Source: Bacillus sp. Cs-700 (lineage in GTDB: Bacteria > Bacillota > Bacilli > Bacillales > Guptibacillaceae). From it: 64,000 nt of DNA. The DNA is taken from positions 1,426,001-1,490,000 of the forward strand of contig NZ_CP041063.1 of assembly GCF_011082085.1 (NCBI RefSeq), written 5' to 3'. Every line of letters starts with the position of its first letter. Position 1 is the stretch's first letter. Below are positions 1-9,627 of this stretch, one piece after another. Made by a program: the position numbers and the translations under genes. The notes under the pieces were generated by a model that was given only the letters and a program-made list of their open reading frames with translations, searched no databases and was not told where the DNA came from.

Positions 1-2
1 CT

Positions 3-275
3 TTTTTAACTGGTAATTATGCTCTAACAATTGGGCTTTCTATTCTCTACGGAGTCGTCGTCATCCAACGCCAGGTTATGGAGCCAAAAGTCCTATCTTC
101 TAATATAGGACTTGATCCTCTCGCAACATTAATTGCGTTATTCGTAGGCTTTCAACTATTTGGATTCATCGGTCTGATTATCGGTCCAGTTCTTCTCGTA
201 GTTCTCAAAACACTTTACCAAGCGAATGTATTTCAGGATATATGGGGTTATATAAAAGGGGCATCAGGTAAATAG
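3..275 (+). CDS. ytvI: AI-2E family transporter YtvI, C-terminal part
   Basis: This is the 3' end of a gene that begins before the window; the frame is open from base 3. The visible 90 residues hold two hydrophobic segments separated by the EPKVLSSNIGLDPL loop, which is typical of the end of AI-2E/PerM family membrane proteins (about 350-370 aa when complete). A downstream ATG at 78 lies inside the conserved domain and is not a real start. In B. subtilis ytvI also precedes fxsA and pyk. The substrate of YtvI is not established; the family includes exporters and Na+/H+ antiporter-like members. The family call is firm from the loop motif and synteny. Confidence 0.85.
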   Translation, partial: FLTGNYALTIGLSILYGVVVIQRQVMEPKVLSSNIGLDPLATLIALFVGFQLFGFIGLIIGPVLLVVLKTLYQANVFQDIWGYIKGASGK

Positions 276-330
276 CGAAAACAAGATCATAGATCAACAA
301 AGCTTATTAAAGGCAAAAAAGCATAAAAAA

Positions 331-369
331 CCATAGGAGCAACGTAAAAATGATACGTTGCTCCTATGG
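331..369. terminator. Bidirectional terminator between ytvI and the monooxygenase gene
   Basis: Two perfect 15-base arms (331-345 and 355-369) enclose a 9-base loop. A-runs lie on the left and T-rich sequence on the right, so it can stop transcription from both converging genes. Confidence 0.85.
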
Positions 370-407
370 TTTAATTTGTTACATCCATGAACCTTTCAGC
401 TCAACAA

Positions 408-704
408 TTATTTTTGCACTTCAGTTGCGTCATACACTTTAACGTCTAATGGGGCCACCAAATATTCTGGTGCTTTTCCAACAAATGCTTGAAAATGAGC
501 ACTTTGATTGTGCTTTTCAACTGCAGCCATGTCTTCATAAGCTTCAATCATTTTATAAGTACTCTCTTTTTCAATCTCTTTCGTCAAAGTATAAGAAAGA
601 TTTCCTTCTTCTTTTCTAGCTTCTTCAATAAGAGTAGCTACTTCGTTAAGAAACGCTTCTTCCTTAGCCGGGTTAATTTGTAATCCTGCATGAATAATAA
701 TCAT
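408..704 (-). CDS. Antibiotic biosynthesis monooxygenase (ABM) family protein
   Basis: The 98-residue product has the size and pattern of a single ferredoxin-like ABM domain. It starts MIIIHAGLQINP, has an NLSYTL strand, and ends with a PLDVKVYDA strand. Small stand-alone proteins of this family (YgiN-like) form dimers and oxidise quinols or aromatic compounds without metal or flavin; some are heme or stress proteins. It is the last gene of a three-gene unit after a MarR regulator and a nitroreductase, 29 bases behind the latter. An AGAGGA ribosome binding site precedes the ATG. The context suggests handling of quinone-like or nitroaromatic electrophiles; the substrate is unknown. Confidence 0.8.
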   Translation of the reverse strand: MIIIHAGLQINPAKEEAFLNEVATLIEEARKEEGNLSYTLTKEIEKESTYKMIEAYEDMAAVEKHNQSAHFQAFVGKAPEYLVAPLDVKVYDATEVQK

Positions 705-733
705 TCGTTATATCCTCTTTTCAATGTTTATTT

Positions 734-1369
734 TTATTTCCACTCTGTAATTGATTCAACAGGTAAGCGAACAGATTTGTATCCTTCGTTTGCTGCTTTA
801 CCAATTGAAATCAGCATCACTGGATAGTAACGCTCTTTATCCATACCGTAAGCTTCAGCAATCTGCTCTTTCTCATATCCACCAATTGGATTTGTATCAT
901 ATCCGTGTGCTCGAGCCGCTAACATCAATTGCATGGACACTAATCCACCATCAATGATATTCATTTCTCTAAATTGCTCAGTTGACATACCTTCTAACAA
1001 GCCTTTTATCGCTGGAAGCTGTTGATCTCTTACTTCTGCAGGCATATACCCTTTTTGTACAGCAGTGTCATAAATTTCATCAGCATAGTCGAGGCTGTTC
1101 ATATCTACAAATACCGCAATAACAGCTGCAGATGTTTCAACTTGTGATTGATTAAATTTAGCAAGTGGTGCTAATGTTGTTTTTCCCTCATCACTATCGA
1201 TAACGACAAAACGCCATGGTTGAAGGTTGACTGAAGATGGTGCCAGCGTAGCTTCAGTTAAAATTTCCGTCATCTCTTCTTTAGTAATTTTGACTGACGG
1301 ATCGTAATGACGAATTGAGCGTCGTCCTGTAATAATTTCATTAAAGTCATTTATTTTGGTTGCATTCAT
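734..1369 (-). CDS. Nitroreductase family flavoprotein (YdgI-like)
   Basis: The 211-residue protein begins with a GRRSIRHYDPSVKI motif, followed by SSVNLQPWRFVVI and DGGLVSMQLMLAA. These are the FMN- and substrate-binding signatures of the NAD(P)H-dependent nitroreductase family. Members reduce nitroaromatics and quinones, usually as dimers. Length is normal. An AGGAG site lies eight bases before the ATG. It sits between a MarR-type regulator and an ABM monooxygenase. B. subtilis also pairs a nitroreductase (YdgI) with a MarR protein (YdgJ), which supports joint control. The physiological substrate cannot be read from sequence. Confidence 0.88.
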   Translation of the reverse strand: MNATKINDFNEIITGRRSIRHYDPSVKITKEEMTEILTEATLAPSSVNLQPWRFVVIDSDEGKTTLAPLAKFNQSQVETSAAVIAVFVDMNSLDYADEIYDTAVQKGYMPAEVRDQQLPAIKGLLEGMSTEQFREMNIIDGGLVSMQLMLAARAHGYDTNPIGGYEKEQIAEAYGMDKERYYPVMLISIGKAANEGYKSVRLPVESITEWK

Positions 1370-1396
1370 CGTTAAATCTCCTTATGTCATTTCTTG

Positions 1397-1831
1397 TTAG
1401 TATTGAATTTCTTCAATGTTCTTTTGAATACGGCTAAGCATATCAGATAATTCGATTTGTTCCTTCTCACTAAAGTCTTTTAACACTTTATGAATGAACT
1501 CTTCTTTCTCTATTCGAAAAGAAGCAATTTTCTCTCTACCTTCTTCTGTTAACCTCACAAAGGTAAAGCGGTTATCATCTGGATTCTTTCGTCGAGTAAC
1601 CATTTCTTTAACCTCAAGCTGCTTTAAATGTCTTGTGACAGCAGCACTATCAATATTCACTTCTTTCTGCAAAGCTGTTTGGCTAATCTCCTCAACCTCA
1701 AACAATTTATGCAGGATCTCTAAGCGAGACTGACTGATGCCGGTACATCTTTCGAATTTCGGACTCATTTGTTTGTATATATTATTTAACTGGTATAATA
1801 TTTTACCTTCATCTGAGCAAGAAGCTTTCAA
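1397..1831 (-). CDS. MarR family transcriptional regulator
   Basis: The product is a winged-helix MarR regulator of about 144 residues. The recognition region reads SQTALQKEVNIDSAAVTRHLKQLE and is followed by a wing with RRKNPDDNRFTFV and a C-terminal dimerisation helix. I chose the TTG at 1831 because a GGAGGAGGAGG site ends five bases before it; a TTG 18 bases further upstream lies within that site and would lack one of its own. The gene leads a unit with a nitroreductase and an ABM protein. Two identical 13-bp palindromes upstream are probable operators, so autorepression with release by an electrophile or phenolic ligand is the likely mode. Ligand and sensing residues are unknown. Confidence 0.88.
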   Translation of the reverse strand: MKASCSDEGKILYQLNNIYKQMSPKFERCTGISQSRLEILHKLFEVEEISQTALQKEVNIDSAAVTRHLKQLEVKEMVTRRKNPDDNRFTFVRLTEEGREKIASFRIEKEEFIHKVLKDFSEKEQIELSDMLSRIQKNIEEIQY

Positions 1832-1860
1832 CGCATCCTCCTCCTCCAATCGTTTGATGG

Positions 1861-1949
1861 GTCAATCATTGACTCGTCAACTAATATACTAGTTGTATTT
1901 CTGAATGTCAACTAGAAAACACTATTTAATTGATAGGTCAATCATTGAC
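1861..1949. promoter_or_regulatory. Pair of identical palindromes, likely MarR operators
   Basis: The sequence GTCAATCATTGAC occurs at 1861-1873 and again at 1937-1949, 76 bases apart. Each is a perfect odd-centred palindrome, and the surrounding bases (GGTCAATCATTGACT) are also shared. They lie just upstream of the MarR gene, where its promoter must be. MarR dimers typically bind such inverted repeats. Binding is inferred. Confidence 0.65.
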
Positions 1950-2006
1950 TGCTCAATTAAATTGGTACACGGATGTCAACTAACCGCTCATTACTCCCAC
2001 TAAAAC

Positions 2007-2034
2007 AGGAGCTTGAATGTAGACTCAAGCTCCT
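2007..2034 (-). terminator. Terminator downstream of fxsA
   Basis: Ten-base arms AGGAGCTTGA and TCAAGCTCCT enclose an eight-base loop. A short T-run follows on the minus strand. Confidence 0.65.
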
Positions 2035-2083
2035 TAAAGACTTATTTTCTAAGATAATTACATCAATTATATGGAACAATTCC

Positions 2084-2476
2084 TTACCTTCTAATAAACA
2101 TAAACTGACCATTATTCATTCGACGTTCAAGGAATTTCTTAATCCATCTCTTAAATGGTTTTCTAGTTGCCGGTATAAGAAGCAAAAAGCCGACTGCATC
2201 TGTAATAAATCCCGGTGTGAGTAGAACGACACCACCTACAAGTATACACAAACCATCTAGAATAGCTTCACCAGGCATTTGACCAGTCTGCATTTGTCTG
2301 TTCACCTTCTGGATCGTCTCTGCTCCTTCTTTACGCGCAAGCCAGGCTCCGAGGATTCCGGTACCTATAATCAATAATACTGTCGGAATAAGCCCCAGTG
2401 TTCTTCCTGACAGAAGTAACAAAGCAATTTCTAAAGCAGGTACGATGATAATAAAAAGCAATAAAATACGAAACAT
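2084..2476 (-). CDS. fxsA: FxsA family membrane protein
   Basis: This 130-residue membrane protein belongs to the FxsA family, named for E. coli FxsA, which relieves exclusion of phage T7 by the F plasmid when overproduced. The N-terminus is a long hydrophobic helix (residues 1-40), and a second hydrophobic hairpin follows the ARKEGAETIQKV segment that is characteristic of the family. The tail is basic. The gene lies between ytvI and pyk exactly as in B. subtilis. A GAGGGAG site precedes the ATG. Its normal cellular role is not known. Confidence 0.9.
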   Translation of the reverse strand: MFRILLLFIIIVPALEIALLLLSGRTLGLIPTVLLIIGTGILGAWLARKEGAETIQKVNRQMQTGQMPGEAILDGLCILVGGVVLLTPGFITDAVGFLLLIPATRKPFKRWIKKFLERRMNNGQFMFIRR

Positions 2477-2610
2477 GACATAGCTCCCTCAATTATAATC
2501 GGGAAAGTGTCCCGTTATCCCTATTATACGTGTTTTTCAATTTTTTTCGAACTCAATTGCCTCATTCGTTCATTATAAAGAATACCCACAAGAGGTTTCG
2601 GAGTATGGAA

Positions 2611-2639
2611 AAAGGCTGTCGATTTACTCGACAGCCTTT
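2611..2639 (-). terminator. Terminator downstream of pyk
   Basis: Arms AAAGGCTGTCGA and TCGACAGCCTTT form a 12-base stem with a five-base loop. Minus-strand T's follow. Confidence 0.85.
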
Positions 2640-2656
2640 AAAAGCTTACATCATAC

Positions 2657-4411
2657 TTATAGGATACTTGCTTTCCCGTTGTAAATAATTCCTGTTGTTG
2701 CATCTAACGTTACTTGTTGACCCTCTTCAAATAGCTCAGTAGCATTCTCAAGACCAACGACTACCGGGAGACCAAGACTTAAGCCGACAACAGCAGCATG
2801 GCACGTAAGACCGCCTTCTTCTGTAATAAGTCCAGCTGCTTTTTCTAGTGCTGGAACCATATCCTTATCAGAAGCAATCGTTACAAGGATTGTGTTAGCA
2901 TCTGCTTTTTGAATCGCTTCTTCAGCTGTTTTTGCAATCGCAATGCGTCCTGAAGTAGATGTTTTGCCAATACCCTGTGCTTTTGCAAGAATATCACCGA
3001 TCACGTGAACTTTCATCAAGTTTGTTGTACCAGATTCTCCAACCGGTACACCCGCTGTAATGACAACAGTATCTCCATGATTAACAATACCAGATTGGAT
3101 TGAAGCGTCTACAGCCACTTCTAGCATTTCATCCGTAGTCGAGACTTTATGTCCTTCTTGTGCGTGAACGCCCCATACAAGAGCAAGCTTGCGGCATACG
3201 CTAGCGGTATTCGTTACAGCAACAATTGGTGCCTTCGGACGATATTTAGAAATCATACGAGCTGTATGACCGCTTTCTGTAGCGGTAATGATAGCAGGCA
3301 CATTTAAGTTATAAGCTGTGTGTGCAACAGATTCACTGATCGCATTTGTTGTATTTGTTTCCGTTTCTTTACTTCTTACAGAAAGAAGATCACGGTAGTT
3401 TAGTGATTTTTCAGTGTATGATGCAATGTTATGCATCGTTTGCACAGCTTCGATTGGATATGATCCAGCTGCTGTTTCACCTGAGAGCATGATCGCATCT
3501 GTGCCATCTAGGATCGCATTGGCAACGTCACTTGCTTCCGCACGTGTTGGGCGTGGATTACGCTGCATAGAATCAAGCATTTGTGTTGCTGTAATGACTG
3601 GTTTACCAAGTGCATTACATTTTTTAATAAGCTGTTTTTGTACTAGAGGCACTTCTTCAGCTGGAATTTCAACACCAAGATCACCACGAGCAACCATTAA
3701 GCCGTCAGAAATCTCAAGAATGGAATCGATATTATCGACACCTTCACGGTTCTCAATTTTAGGGATGATTTGAATATCAGTAGCTTTATGCTTCTCTAGA
3801 AGTTTACGAATGTCAAGAACATCGGATACACGACGAACGAATGACGCAGCAATAAAGTCAACACCTTGCTCAATACCGAATTCGATATCTGCAGCATCCT
3901 TATCCGTAATTCCAGGAAGGTTAACACTTACGTTCGGTACGTTAACACCTTTTTTATTTTTCAACGTTCCATTATTTAGAACCTCAGTATAAAGTTCATT
4001 CTTTTCGATTTGCTTTACTTCAAGTTCAATTAATCCATCGTCAAGTAGAATTTTAGATCCTACGTGAACATCGTTAACAAGTTCAGGATACGTAACAGAA
4101 ATCTTTTCTGTTGTGCCTAGAACTTCTTCCATAGATACGATAAGCTGTTGACCTGCTTCAAGATCAATGCCGCCATTTTCCATATTATTCGTACGAATTT
4201 CTGGGCCTTTCGTATCTAAAAGAATCGCTACGTTTTTACCTAGCTTCTCAGCAACGGAACGGATTGACTTAATACGGTTACCGTGTTCCTCAAAATCACC
4301 GTGTGAGAAATTCAAACGAGCAACATTCATTCCTGCATTAATCAATTTCTCTAATGTTTGTTCATTTTCACTTGCTGGTCCTATCGTACAGACAATCTTA
4401 GTTTTGCGCAT
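2657..4411 (-). CDS. pyk: Pyruvate kinase with C-terminal PEP-utilising domain
   Basis: The enzyme transfers phosphate from phosphoenolpyruvate to ADP, the last step of glycolysis. It opens with [14 protein letters not shown] and the NFSHGD substrate loop. The active-site [10 protein letters not shown] and [12 protein letters not shown] motifs fall near residues 218-255. At 584 residues it has the extra C-terminal domain (about 110 residues) found in Bacillus and Geobacillus enzymes. That domain carries [17 protein letters not shown], where the usual serine before the histidine is a cysteine. It follows pfkA on the same strand with a 118-base gap that holds a hairpin lacking a U-tract. The gene ends at a strong terminator. 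Confidence 0.97.
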   Translation of the reverse strand: MRKTKIVCTIGPASENEQTLEKLINAGMNVARLNFSHGDFEEHGNRIKSIRSVAEKLGKNVAILLDTKGPEIRTNNMENGGIDLEAGQQLIVSMEEVLGTTEKISVTYPELVNDVHVGSKILLDDGLIELEVKQIEKNELYTEVLNNGTLKNKKGVNVPNVSVNLPGITDKDAADIEFGIEQGVDFIAASFVRRVSDVLDIRKLLEKHKATDIQIIPKIENREGVDNIDSILEISDGLMVARGDLGVEIPAEEVPLVQKQLIKKCNALGKPVITATQMLDSMQRNPRPTRAEASDVANAILDGTDAIMLSGETAAGSYPIEAVQTMHNIASYTEKSLNYRDLLSVRSKETETNTTNAISESVAHTAYNLNVPAIITATESGHTARMISKYRPKAPIVAVTNTASVCRKLALVWGVHAQEGHKVSTTDEMLEVAVDASIQSGIVNHGDTVVITAGVPVGESGTTNLMKVHVIGDILAKAQGIGKTSTSGRIAIAKTAEEAIQKADANTILVTIASDKDMVPALEKAAGLITEEGGLTCHAAVVGLSLGLPVVVGLENATELFEEGQQVTLDATTGIIYNGKASIL

Positions 4412-4494
4412 GGGTCTGTCTCCTCCTAAAAGCTATGCTTCAATTAGTTTTCTTCATAACAGAAATGTTATGTATTTTTTCAGGCATTACGATA

Positions 4495-4517
4495 CACCCC
4501 TTACCTATGAAGGGGTG
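4495..4517 (-). other. Hairpin without U-tract between pfkA and pyk
   Basis: Arms CACCCCTT and AAGGGGTG enclose a seven-base loop immediately after the pfkA stop. On the minus strand it is not followed by a run of T's, so it looks more like an mRNA processing or stability hairpin than a terminator. Confidence 0.45.
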
Positions 4518-4529
4518 CCCCGCATATTG

Positions 4530-5495
<966 letters not shown>

Positions 5496-5571
5496 TCACC
5501 TCATTAGTTCTTTGTGTTATTAAAATATCAAATACAGCCCCTGAATACAATAGCAAAGGTACATCGCAAAA

Positions 5572-5601
5572 AAGTGCTTTCTCTTTTGCGAGAAAGCACT
5601 T
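5572..5601 (-). terminator. Terminator downstream of accA
   Basis: Arms AAGTGCTTTCTC and GAGAAAGCACTT form a 12-base stem. The A-rich flank gives a T-run on the minus strand just past the accA stop. Confidence 0.8.
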
Positions 5602-5604
5602 CCC

Positions 5605-6582
5605 TTATTTTAAGCCAATGGTATCGGTTACAAACGTATATTGTCCAATATTTCTGTATTTTTCATAACGATGATCCACCAGCTCTTCTTTGGTAAGTTG
5701 TGTCAGTTCTTCAAGAGATTTCGAAAGGGCGCTCTGAATAGCGTTTGCCTGTTCTTCCACATTGCGATGCGCCCCACCTTTTACTTCAGGGATAATTTCA
5801 TCAATGACATTTAACTCTTTCAAATCTGGTGCTGTAATTTTCATTGTATCTGCCGCTTGTTGTGCCAGACTTGAATCTTTCCACAAAAGAGCCGCAGCAC
5901 CTTCAGGGGAAATAACGGAATACCATGAATTTTCGAGCATGTGCACATGGTTACCTACACCAATGGCAAGCGCTCCCCCACTCGCGCCTTCCCCGATAAC
6001 AATGCAGATAATTGGGACTGTTAATCCAGCCATCTCGATCAGGTTCCTAGCAATCGCTTCACTCTGGCCCCGTTCTTCTGCGGCTTTACCAGGAAATGCG
6101 CCTTTCGTGTCTAGTAAGAAAATAACCGGACGCTGAAATTTTTCAGCTTGCTTCATCAATCGAAGCGCTTTCCGATACCCCTCCGGATGCGGCATACCAA
6201 AGTTCCTTCTAAGATTCTCTTTTGTGTCCTTACCACGCTGATGACCAATAACTGTAACAGGATTACCTTCAAACGTAGCGATTCCCCCTACAATGGCTTC
6301 ATCGTCTCCAAACAGACGGTCACCATGCAATTCAAGAAAATTATCAAAAATACGATCGATGTAATCTGTTGTCGTTGGTCGCTCAGGGTGTCTTGCTAAT
6401 TGAACACGATTCCACGCGGTTAAATTCTCGTAAATTTCACCTTCCATTTTAGAAAGTCGTTTTTCAAGTCGTGAAACTTCATCAGTAAGGTCCACCTTCT
6501 TCTCTTCCATAAAAGCATGAAGTTCTTTGATTTTATCTTCTAACTCTTGAAGCGGTCGTTCAAAATCAAGCCTCTGCCCCAT
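5605..6582 (-). CDS. accA: Acetyl-CoA carboxylase carboxyltransferase subunit alpha
   Basis: AccA pairs with AccD to move the carboxyl group from biotin carrier protein to acetyl-CoA, giving malonyl-CoA for fatty acid synthesis in the cytosol. The 325-residue protein has the family N-terminus [14 protein letters not shown] with a coiled segment, a [12 protein letters not shown] motif, and the [14 protein letters not shown] oxyanion-hole region. Its ATG overlaps the accD stop by one base (TAATG), so translation is coupled. That keeps the two subunits in equal amounts. A terminator lies directly after it. Confidence 0.97.
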   Translation of the reverse strand: MGQRLDFERPLQELEDKIKELHAFMEEKKVDLTDEVSRLEKRLSKMEGEIYENLTAWNRVQLARHPERPTTTDYIDRIFDNFLELHGDRLFGDDEAIVGGIATFEGNPVTVIGHQRGKDTKENLRRNFGMPHPEGYRKALRLMKQAEKFQRPVIFLLDTKGAFPGKAAEERGQSEAIARNLIEMAGLTVPIICIVIGEGASGGALAIGVGNHVHMLENSWYSVISPEGAAALLWKDSSLAQQAADTMKITAPDLKELNVIDEIIPEVKGGAHRNVEEQANAIQSALSKSLEELTQLTKEELVDHRYEKYRNIGQYTFVTDTIGLK

Positions 6583-7439
6583 TATTTCTCACCTCTATTT
6601 CCATGAATCATTAAAACTTGGCTAAGCGTTTTCTTCATATCCGCTCTATGAATAACACGGTCCAATTGCCCATGATGTAACAAAAACTCAGCTGTTTGAA
6701 AATCTTCTGGAAGATCTTCACGAATCGTTTGCTCAATAATTCTTCGCCCAGCAAAGCCAATTAAAGCCTTAGGTTCAGCGAAATTAAAGTCACCTACAGA
6801 AGCAAAGCTCGCTGAAACTCCGCCAGTTGTAGGATGAGTCATAATAGATATAAACAATCCCCCATCGTTGCTAAAGCGTTTAAGGGCTACGCTGGATTTC
6901 GCCATTTGCATTAAACTAAGCACACCCTCCTGCATTCTAGCTCCACCGGAGGCTGTAAAAATGATAAAGGGAATTTTTTCTTTATGTGCATGTTCAATCG
7001 CTCTTGTGATTTTTTCTCCTACAACAGACCCCATGCTACCCATTCGAAAACGTGCATCCATCACAGCAATAGCTGTTCGGTAACCGTCAATCGTTCCTTC
7101 ACCTGTTACCACCGCTTCGTTCAATGAAGATTTCTTTTGATCCTTTTCCAAGCGCTCAACATAACCAGGGAAAGAGAGTGGGTTCTCGGAAATCATCTCT
7201 GCGTCCAGTTCTCTAAATGAACCTTGATCAAGCGTATTTTTTAAGCGTTCAGGGGCAGACATCTGGTGATGATAGCCACATTTCACGCAAACCTTATGGG
7301 ATTTTTCAAGTTCTTTCGTATAAATAATACTTTTGCACCCCGGGCACTTTGTCATGATGCCTTCAGGGACATCTTGTTTTATTTTATCTGAAGGAACTGT
7401 CGCATACTTTTTTTTCTTGTTGAACAAATCCTTTAACAA
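6582..7439 (-). CDS. accD: Acetyl-CoA carboxylase carboxyltransferase subunit beta
   Basis: AccD is the partner of AccA. The four cysteines of the N-terminal zinc ribbon are present (Cys32, Cys35, Cys51, Cys54). The carboxyltransferase core follows with [11 protein letters not shown] and [17 protein letters not shown]. At 285 residues it is normal. The start is a TTG, preceded by AAAGGA at a rather long spacing; the reading [13 protein letters not shown] matches the family N-terminus. It lies 31 bases behind a FadR-like regulator on the same strand. Confidence 0.96.
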   Translation of the reverse strand: MLKDLFNKKKKYATVPSDKIKQDVPEGIMTKCPGCKSIIYTKELEKSHKVCVKCGYHHQMSAPERLKNTLDQGSFRELDAEMISENPLSFPGYVERLEKDQKKSSLNEAVVTGEGTIDGYRTAIAVMDARFRMGSMGSVVGEKITRAIEHAHKEKIPFIIFTASGGARMQEGVLSLMQMAKSSVALKRFSNDGGLFISIMTHPTTGGVSASFASVGDFNFAEPKALIGFAGRRIIEQTIREDLPEDFQTAEFLLHHGQLDRVIHRADMKKTLSQVLMIHGNRGEK

Positions 7440-7470
7440 TGTTGACCATTCCTTTCGCTTATCCTAATGG

Positions 7471-8118
7471 CTATTCTTCCGTTTTTTTCATTTCATACTT
7501 ATCCAAAAGATTAATTGCCGCTTCTTGATTTCGAGAAACGAGCGCATGAATCATCGCCTCATAATAATGAGTTGGACGAAATGTCAATTGATGCCAAATT
7601 GTCTGGTGATAATCCGCAAGCTCTGCCCATAAGCGCATAAGCAAGTGATTATGTGTGGATGAAACAATGACACGGAAGAAAGCAGTATCAAACTCAGTCG
7701 AAAAAATGTCTCGATCTGAAGAGTTGTCCTTATGTTCCATCATAGTTCTTAATCGATCAATATATTCATCTGAAATCCGTTCACAAGCCACTCTTAGTAT
7801 ATCTTTTTCGATTAATTTCCTCGTTTCAAGCAAATCTTCTTTCGACTTGGTATCTTTTAAAATGAAAGATGCAATCACTTCTACAAGGCGATGATCTCTA
7901 GCATTGGCTATAAAAGTCCCTTCACCGCGTCGCGTTTCAATAAGACCTAGCATTTCCATTGATCTTAACGCTTCCCTTATAGAAGATCTTCCGGCGTTTA
8001 AGCGATCAGAAAGCTCCCTTTCCGAAGGGAGCTTATCGCCGGTTTGTAAACCATCATTATAGATAATCGCCTTTATCTTCTGAAGAATATTCTGATAGAC
8101 TTTCCCCTGGGTTGTCAT
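7471..8118 (-). CDS. GntR family regulator of the FadR/FCD subfamily
   Basis: The 215-residue protein has an N-terminal GntR winged helix (about residues 8-75) with KLPSERELSDRLNAGRSSIREALRSME, then an all-helical C-terminal domain of the FCD type. FCD domains usually bind carboxylic acids through metal-coordinating Asp/His residues. It sits between malic enzyme and accDA and reads in the same direction. This suggests a local regulator of malate or malonyl-CoA metabolism; the ligand is unknown. A perfect 16-bp palindrome lies 17 bases upstream of its start and is a candidate operator. Confidence 0.88.
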   Translation of the reverse strand: MTTQGKVYQNILQKIKAIIYNDGLQTGDKLPSERELSDRLNAGRSSIREALRSMEMLGLIETRRGEGTFIANARDHRLVEVIASFILKDTKSKEDLLETRKLIEKDILRVACERISDEYIDRLRTMMEHKDNSSDRDIFSTEFDTAFFRVIVSSTHNHLLMRLWAELADYHQTIWHQLTFRPTHYYEAMIHALVSRNQEAAINLLDKYEMKKTEE

Positions 8119-8134
8119 TGGAAGTCAACACCCT

Positions 8135-8150
8135 TTCTTAGCTCTAAGAA
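8135..8150. promoter_or_regulatory. Palindrome upstream of the FadR-like gene, candidate operator
   Basis: TTCTTAG and CTAAGAA flank a two-base centre and form a perfect inverted repeat in the short leader of the GntR/FCD gene. It does not match the usual TNGTNNNACNA FCD operator, so the assignment rests on symmetry and position only. Confidence 0.45.
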
Positions 8151-8231
8151 CAGGAGAACGTTAGAATAACCCGGCTTTTCACCAGGTATTCTCAAAATAC
8201 AATCCGCGCTCATAAGTAAACTGCAAGAAAA

Positions 8232-8260
8232 AAGTGAGAAAGTCAAGCTCTTCCCCACTT
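8232..8260 (-). terminator. Terminator downstream of malic enzyme
   Basis: In the minus-strand RNA an 11-base stem forms with two G-U pairs and is followed by a U-rich run. It overlaps the stop codon of the malic enzyme gene. Confidence 0.6.
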
Positions 8261-9503
8261 ATTCATTATCTGCTTCAATGATTGCAAGAGAACGCGTTTT
8301 TTCTTTAACAGCTTCAGGATCAACATTTATACGAGCTACTCCGGTTTCCATAGCAGCTTTCGCTACGCTTGCAGCAACAGCAGGTGCTACGCGCGGATCA
8401 AATGGAGCAGGAATCACGTAGTCTGCATTTAGATCTTCCTCAGCAACTAACTCTGCAATGGCTTGTACAGCAGCTACTTTCATATCTTCGTTAATGTGAG
8501 TAGCCCGAACATCAAGAGCACCTCTAAAGATACCAGGAAATGCAAGTACGTTATTAATTTGATTTGGAAAATCTGAACGACCTGTACCGATCACTTTAGC
8601 TCCCGCTTCTCTCGCATCGTCAGGCATGATTTCAGGATTTGGGTTCGCCATAGCAAAAATGATAGGATCCTCATTCATTGATTCCACCATTTCTTTTGTC
8701 AAGGCGCCTTCAACGGATACCCCAATAAAAACATCCGTATTCACAATCACTTCTCTCAGGGATCCTTCAGCTTTATCACGATTGGTATATTTGGCTACTT
8801 CCGCTTTTACATCATTCATTCCGTAAGAACGTCCTTCGTAAATAGCCCCTTTTGAATCACACATAATAATATCTTTTACACCGAAACGATTTAAAAGTTT
8901 AATAATGGCAATGCCCGCAGCTCCTGCACCATTAATGACAACTTTAATTTCACTCATCTTCTTATCTGATAGTTTCAGAGCATTAACTAGTCCCGCTACG
9001 GTTACAATCGCTGTACCATGTTGATCATCATGAAAGACGGGGATATTTGTTTCTTTTTTCAGCCTTTCTTCGATCACAAAGCAGTTTGGAGCAGCAATAT
9101 CTTCAAGGTTAATCCCACCAAAAGTAGGTTCCATTAACTTAACAGTTTGCACGATTTGATCGACATCTGTTGTGTTTAAACAAATTGGAAATGCATCAAC
9201 CCCGGCAAAACTCTTGAAAAGAACGGCTTTTCCTTCCATTACAGGAAGAGCAGCTTCAGGTCCAATATTTCCAAGACCAAGGACTGCAGTACCATCTGAT
9301 ACAACAGCCACCATGTTTCCTTTCATCGTATATTCATATACTTTATTCTTGTCATCATAAATTTCCTTACATGGCTCTGCTACACCAGGTGAATAAGCCA
9401 GGCTTAAATCAGTGGCATTACGAACAGGTACTTTTGATTTTGATTCTAACTTTCCTTGCCTCACTCTGTGAATATGTAGGGCTTCTTCTCTTGTAATGGA
9501 CAA
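8259..9503 (-). CDS. ytsJ: Malic enzyme (YtsJ-like)
   Basis: The enzyme oxidatively decarboxylates malate to pyruvate. The 414-residue short bacterial form carries LSLAYSPGVAEPCKEI near residues 33-48, GNIGPEAALPVMEGKA, the metal-binding DDQHGTAIV, and a Rossmann motif GAGAAGIAI. B. subtilis YtsJ prefers NADP and is the main malic enzyme during growth on malate. Cofactor choice here cannot be settled from sequence. It is followed by the FadR-like regulator and accDA, which suggests supply of pyruvate and NADPH for lipid synthesis. An AGGAG site precedes the ATG. Confidence 0.93.
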   Translation of the reverse strand: MSITREEALHIHRVRQGKLESKSKVPVRNATDLSLAYSPGVAEPCKEIYDDKNKVYEYTMKGNMVAVVSDGTAVLGLGNIGPEAALPVMEGKAVLFKSFAGVDAFPICLNTTDVDQIVQTVKLMEPTFGGINLEDIAAPNCFVIEERLKKETNIPVFHDDQHGTAIVTVAGLVNALKLSDKKMSEIKVVINGAGAAGIAIIKLLNRFGVKDIIMCDSKGAIYEGRSYGMNDVKAEVAKYTNRDKAEGSLREVIVNTDVFIGVSVEGALTKEMVESMNEDPIIFAMANPNPEIMPDDAREAGAKVIGTGRSDFPNQINNVLAFPGIFRGALDVRATHINEDMKVAAVQAIAELVAEEDLNADYVIPAPFDPRVAPAVAASVAKAAMETGVARINVDPEAVKEKTRSLAIIEADNE

Positions 9504-9627
9504 TCATTCCACTCTCCTTTTTTCAGAAGCATTAGACTATGTTAACAATTCCCCTAGGACATTTGGGCAGTGGTCAGACCACTCTATTTTCACCATTATA
9601 ACAAATCACCATTTGCTGTAAAGATTT

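Noticed and set aside
78-275. A complete 65-residue gene at the left edge
   Set aside because: The frame is open to the window edge and the sequence is the conserved C-terminus of YtvI.
1973-2224. 83-codon frame opposite the end of fxsA
   Set aside because: It overlaps the fxsA terminator and coding end and has no binding site or recognisable product.
3414-3773. Long open frame opposite pyk (119 codons)
   Set aside because: It lies wholly inside pyk on the other strand, has no ribosome binding site and looks like a shadow of its codon pattern. The same holds for other long antisense frames in accA, dnaE, ytfJ and ackA.
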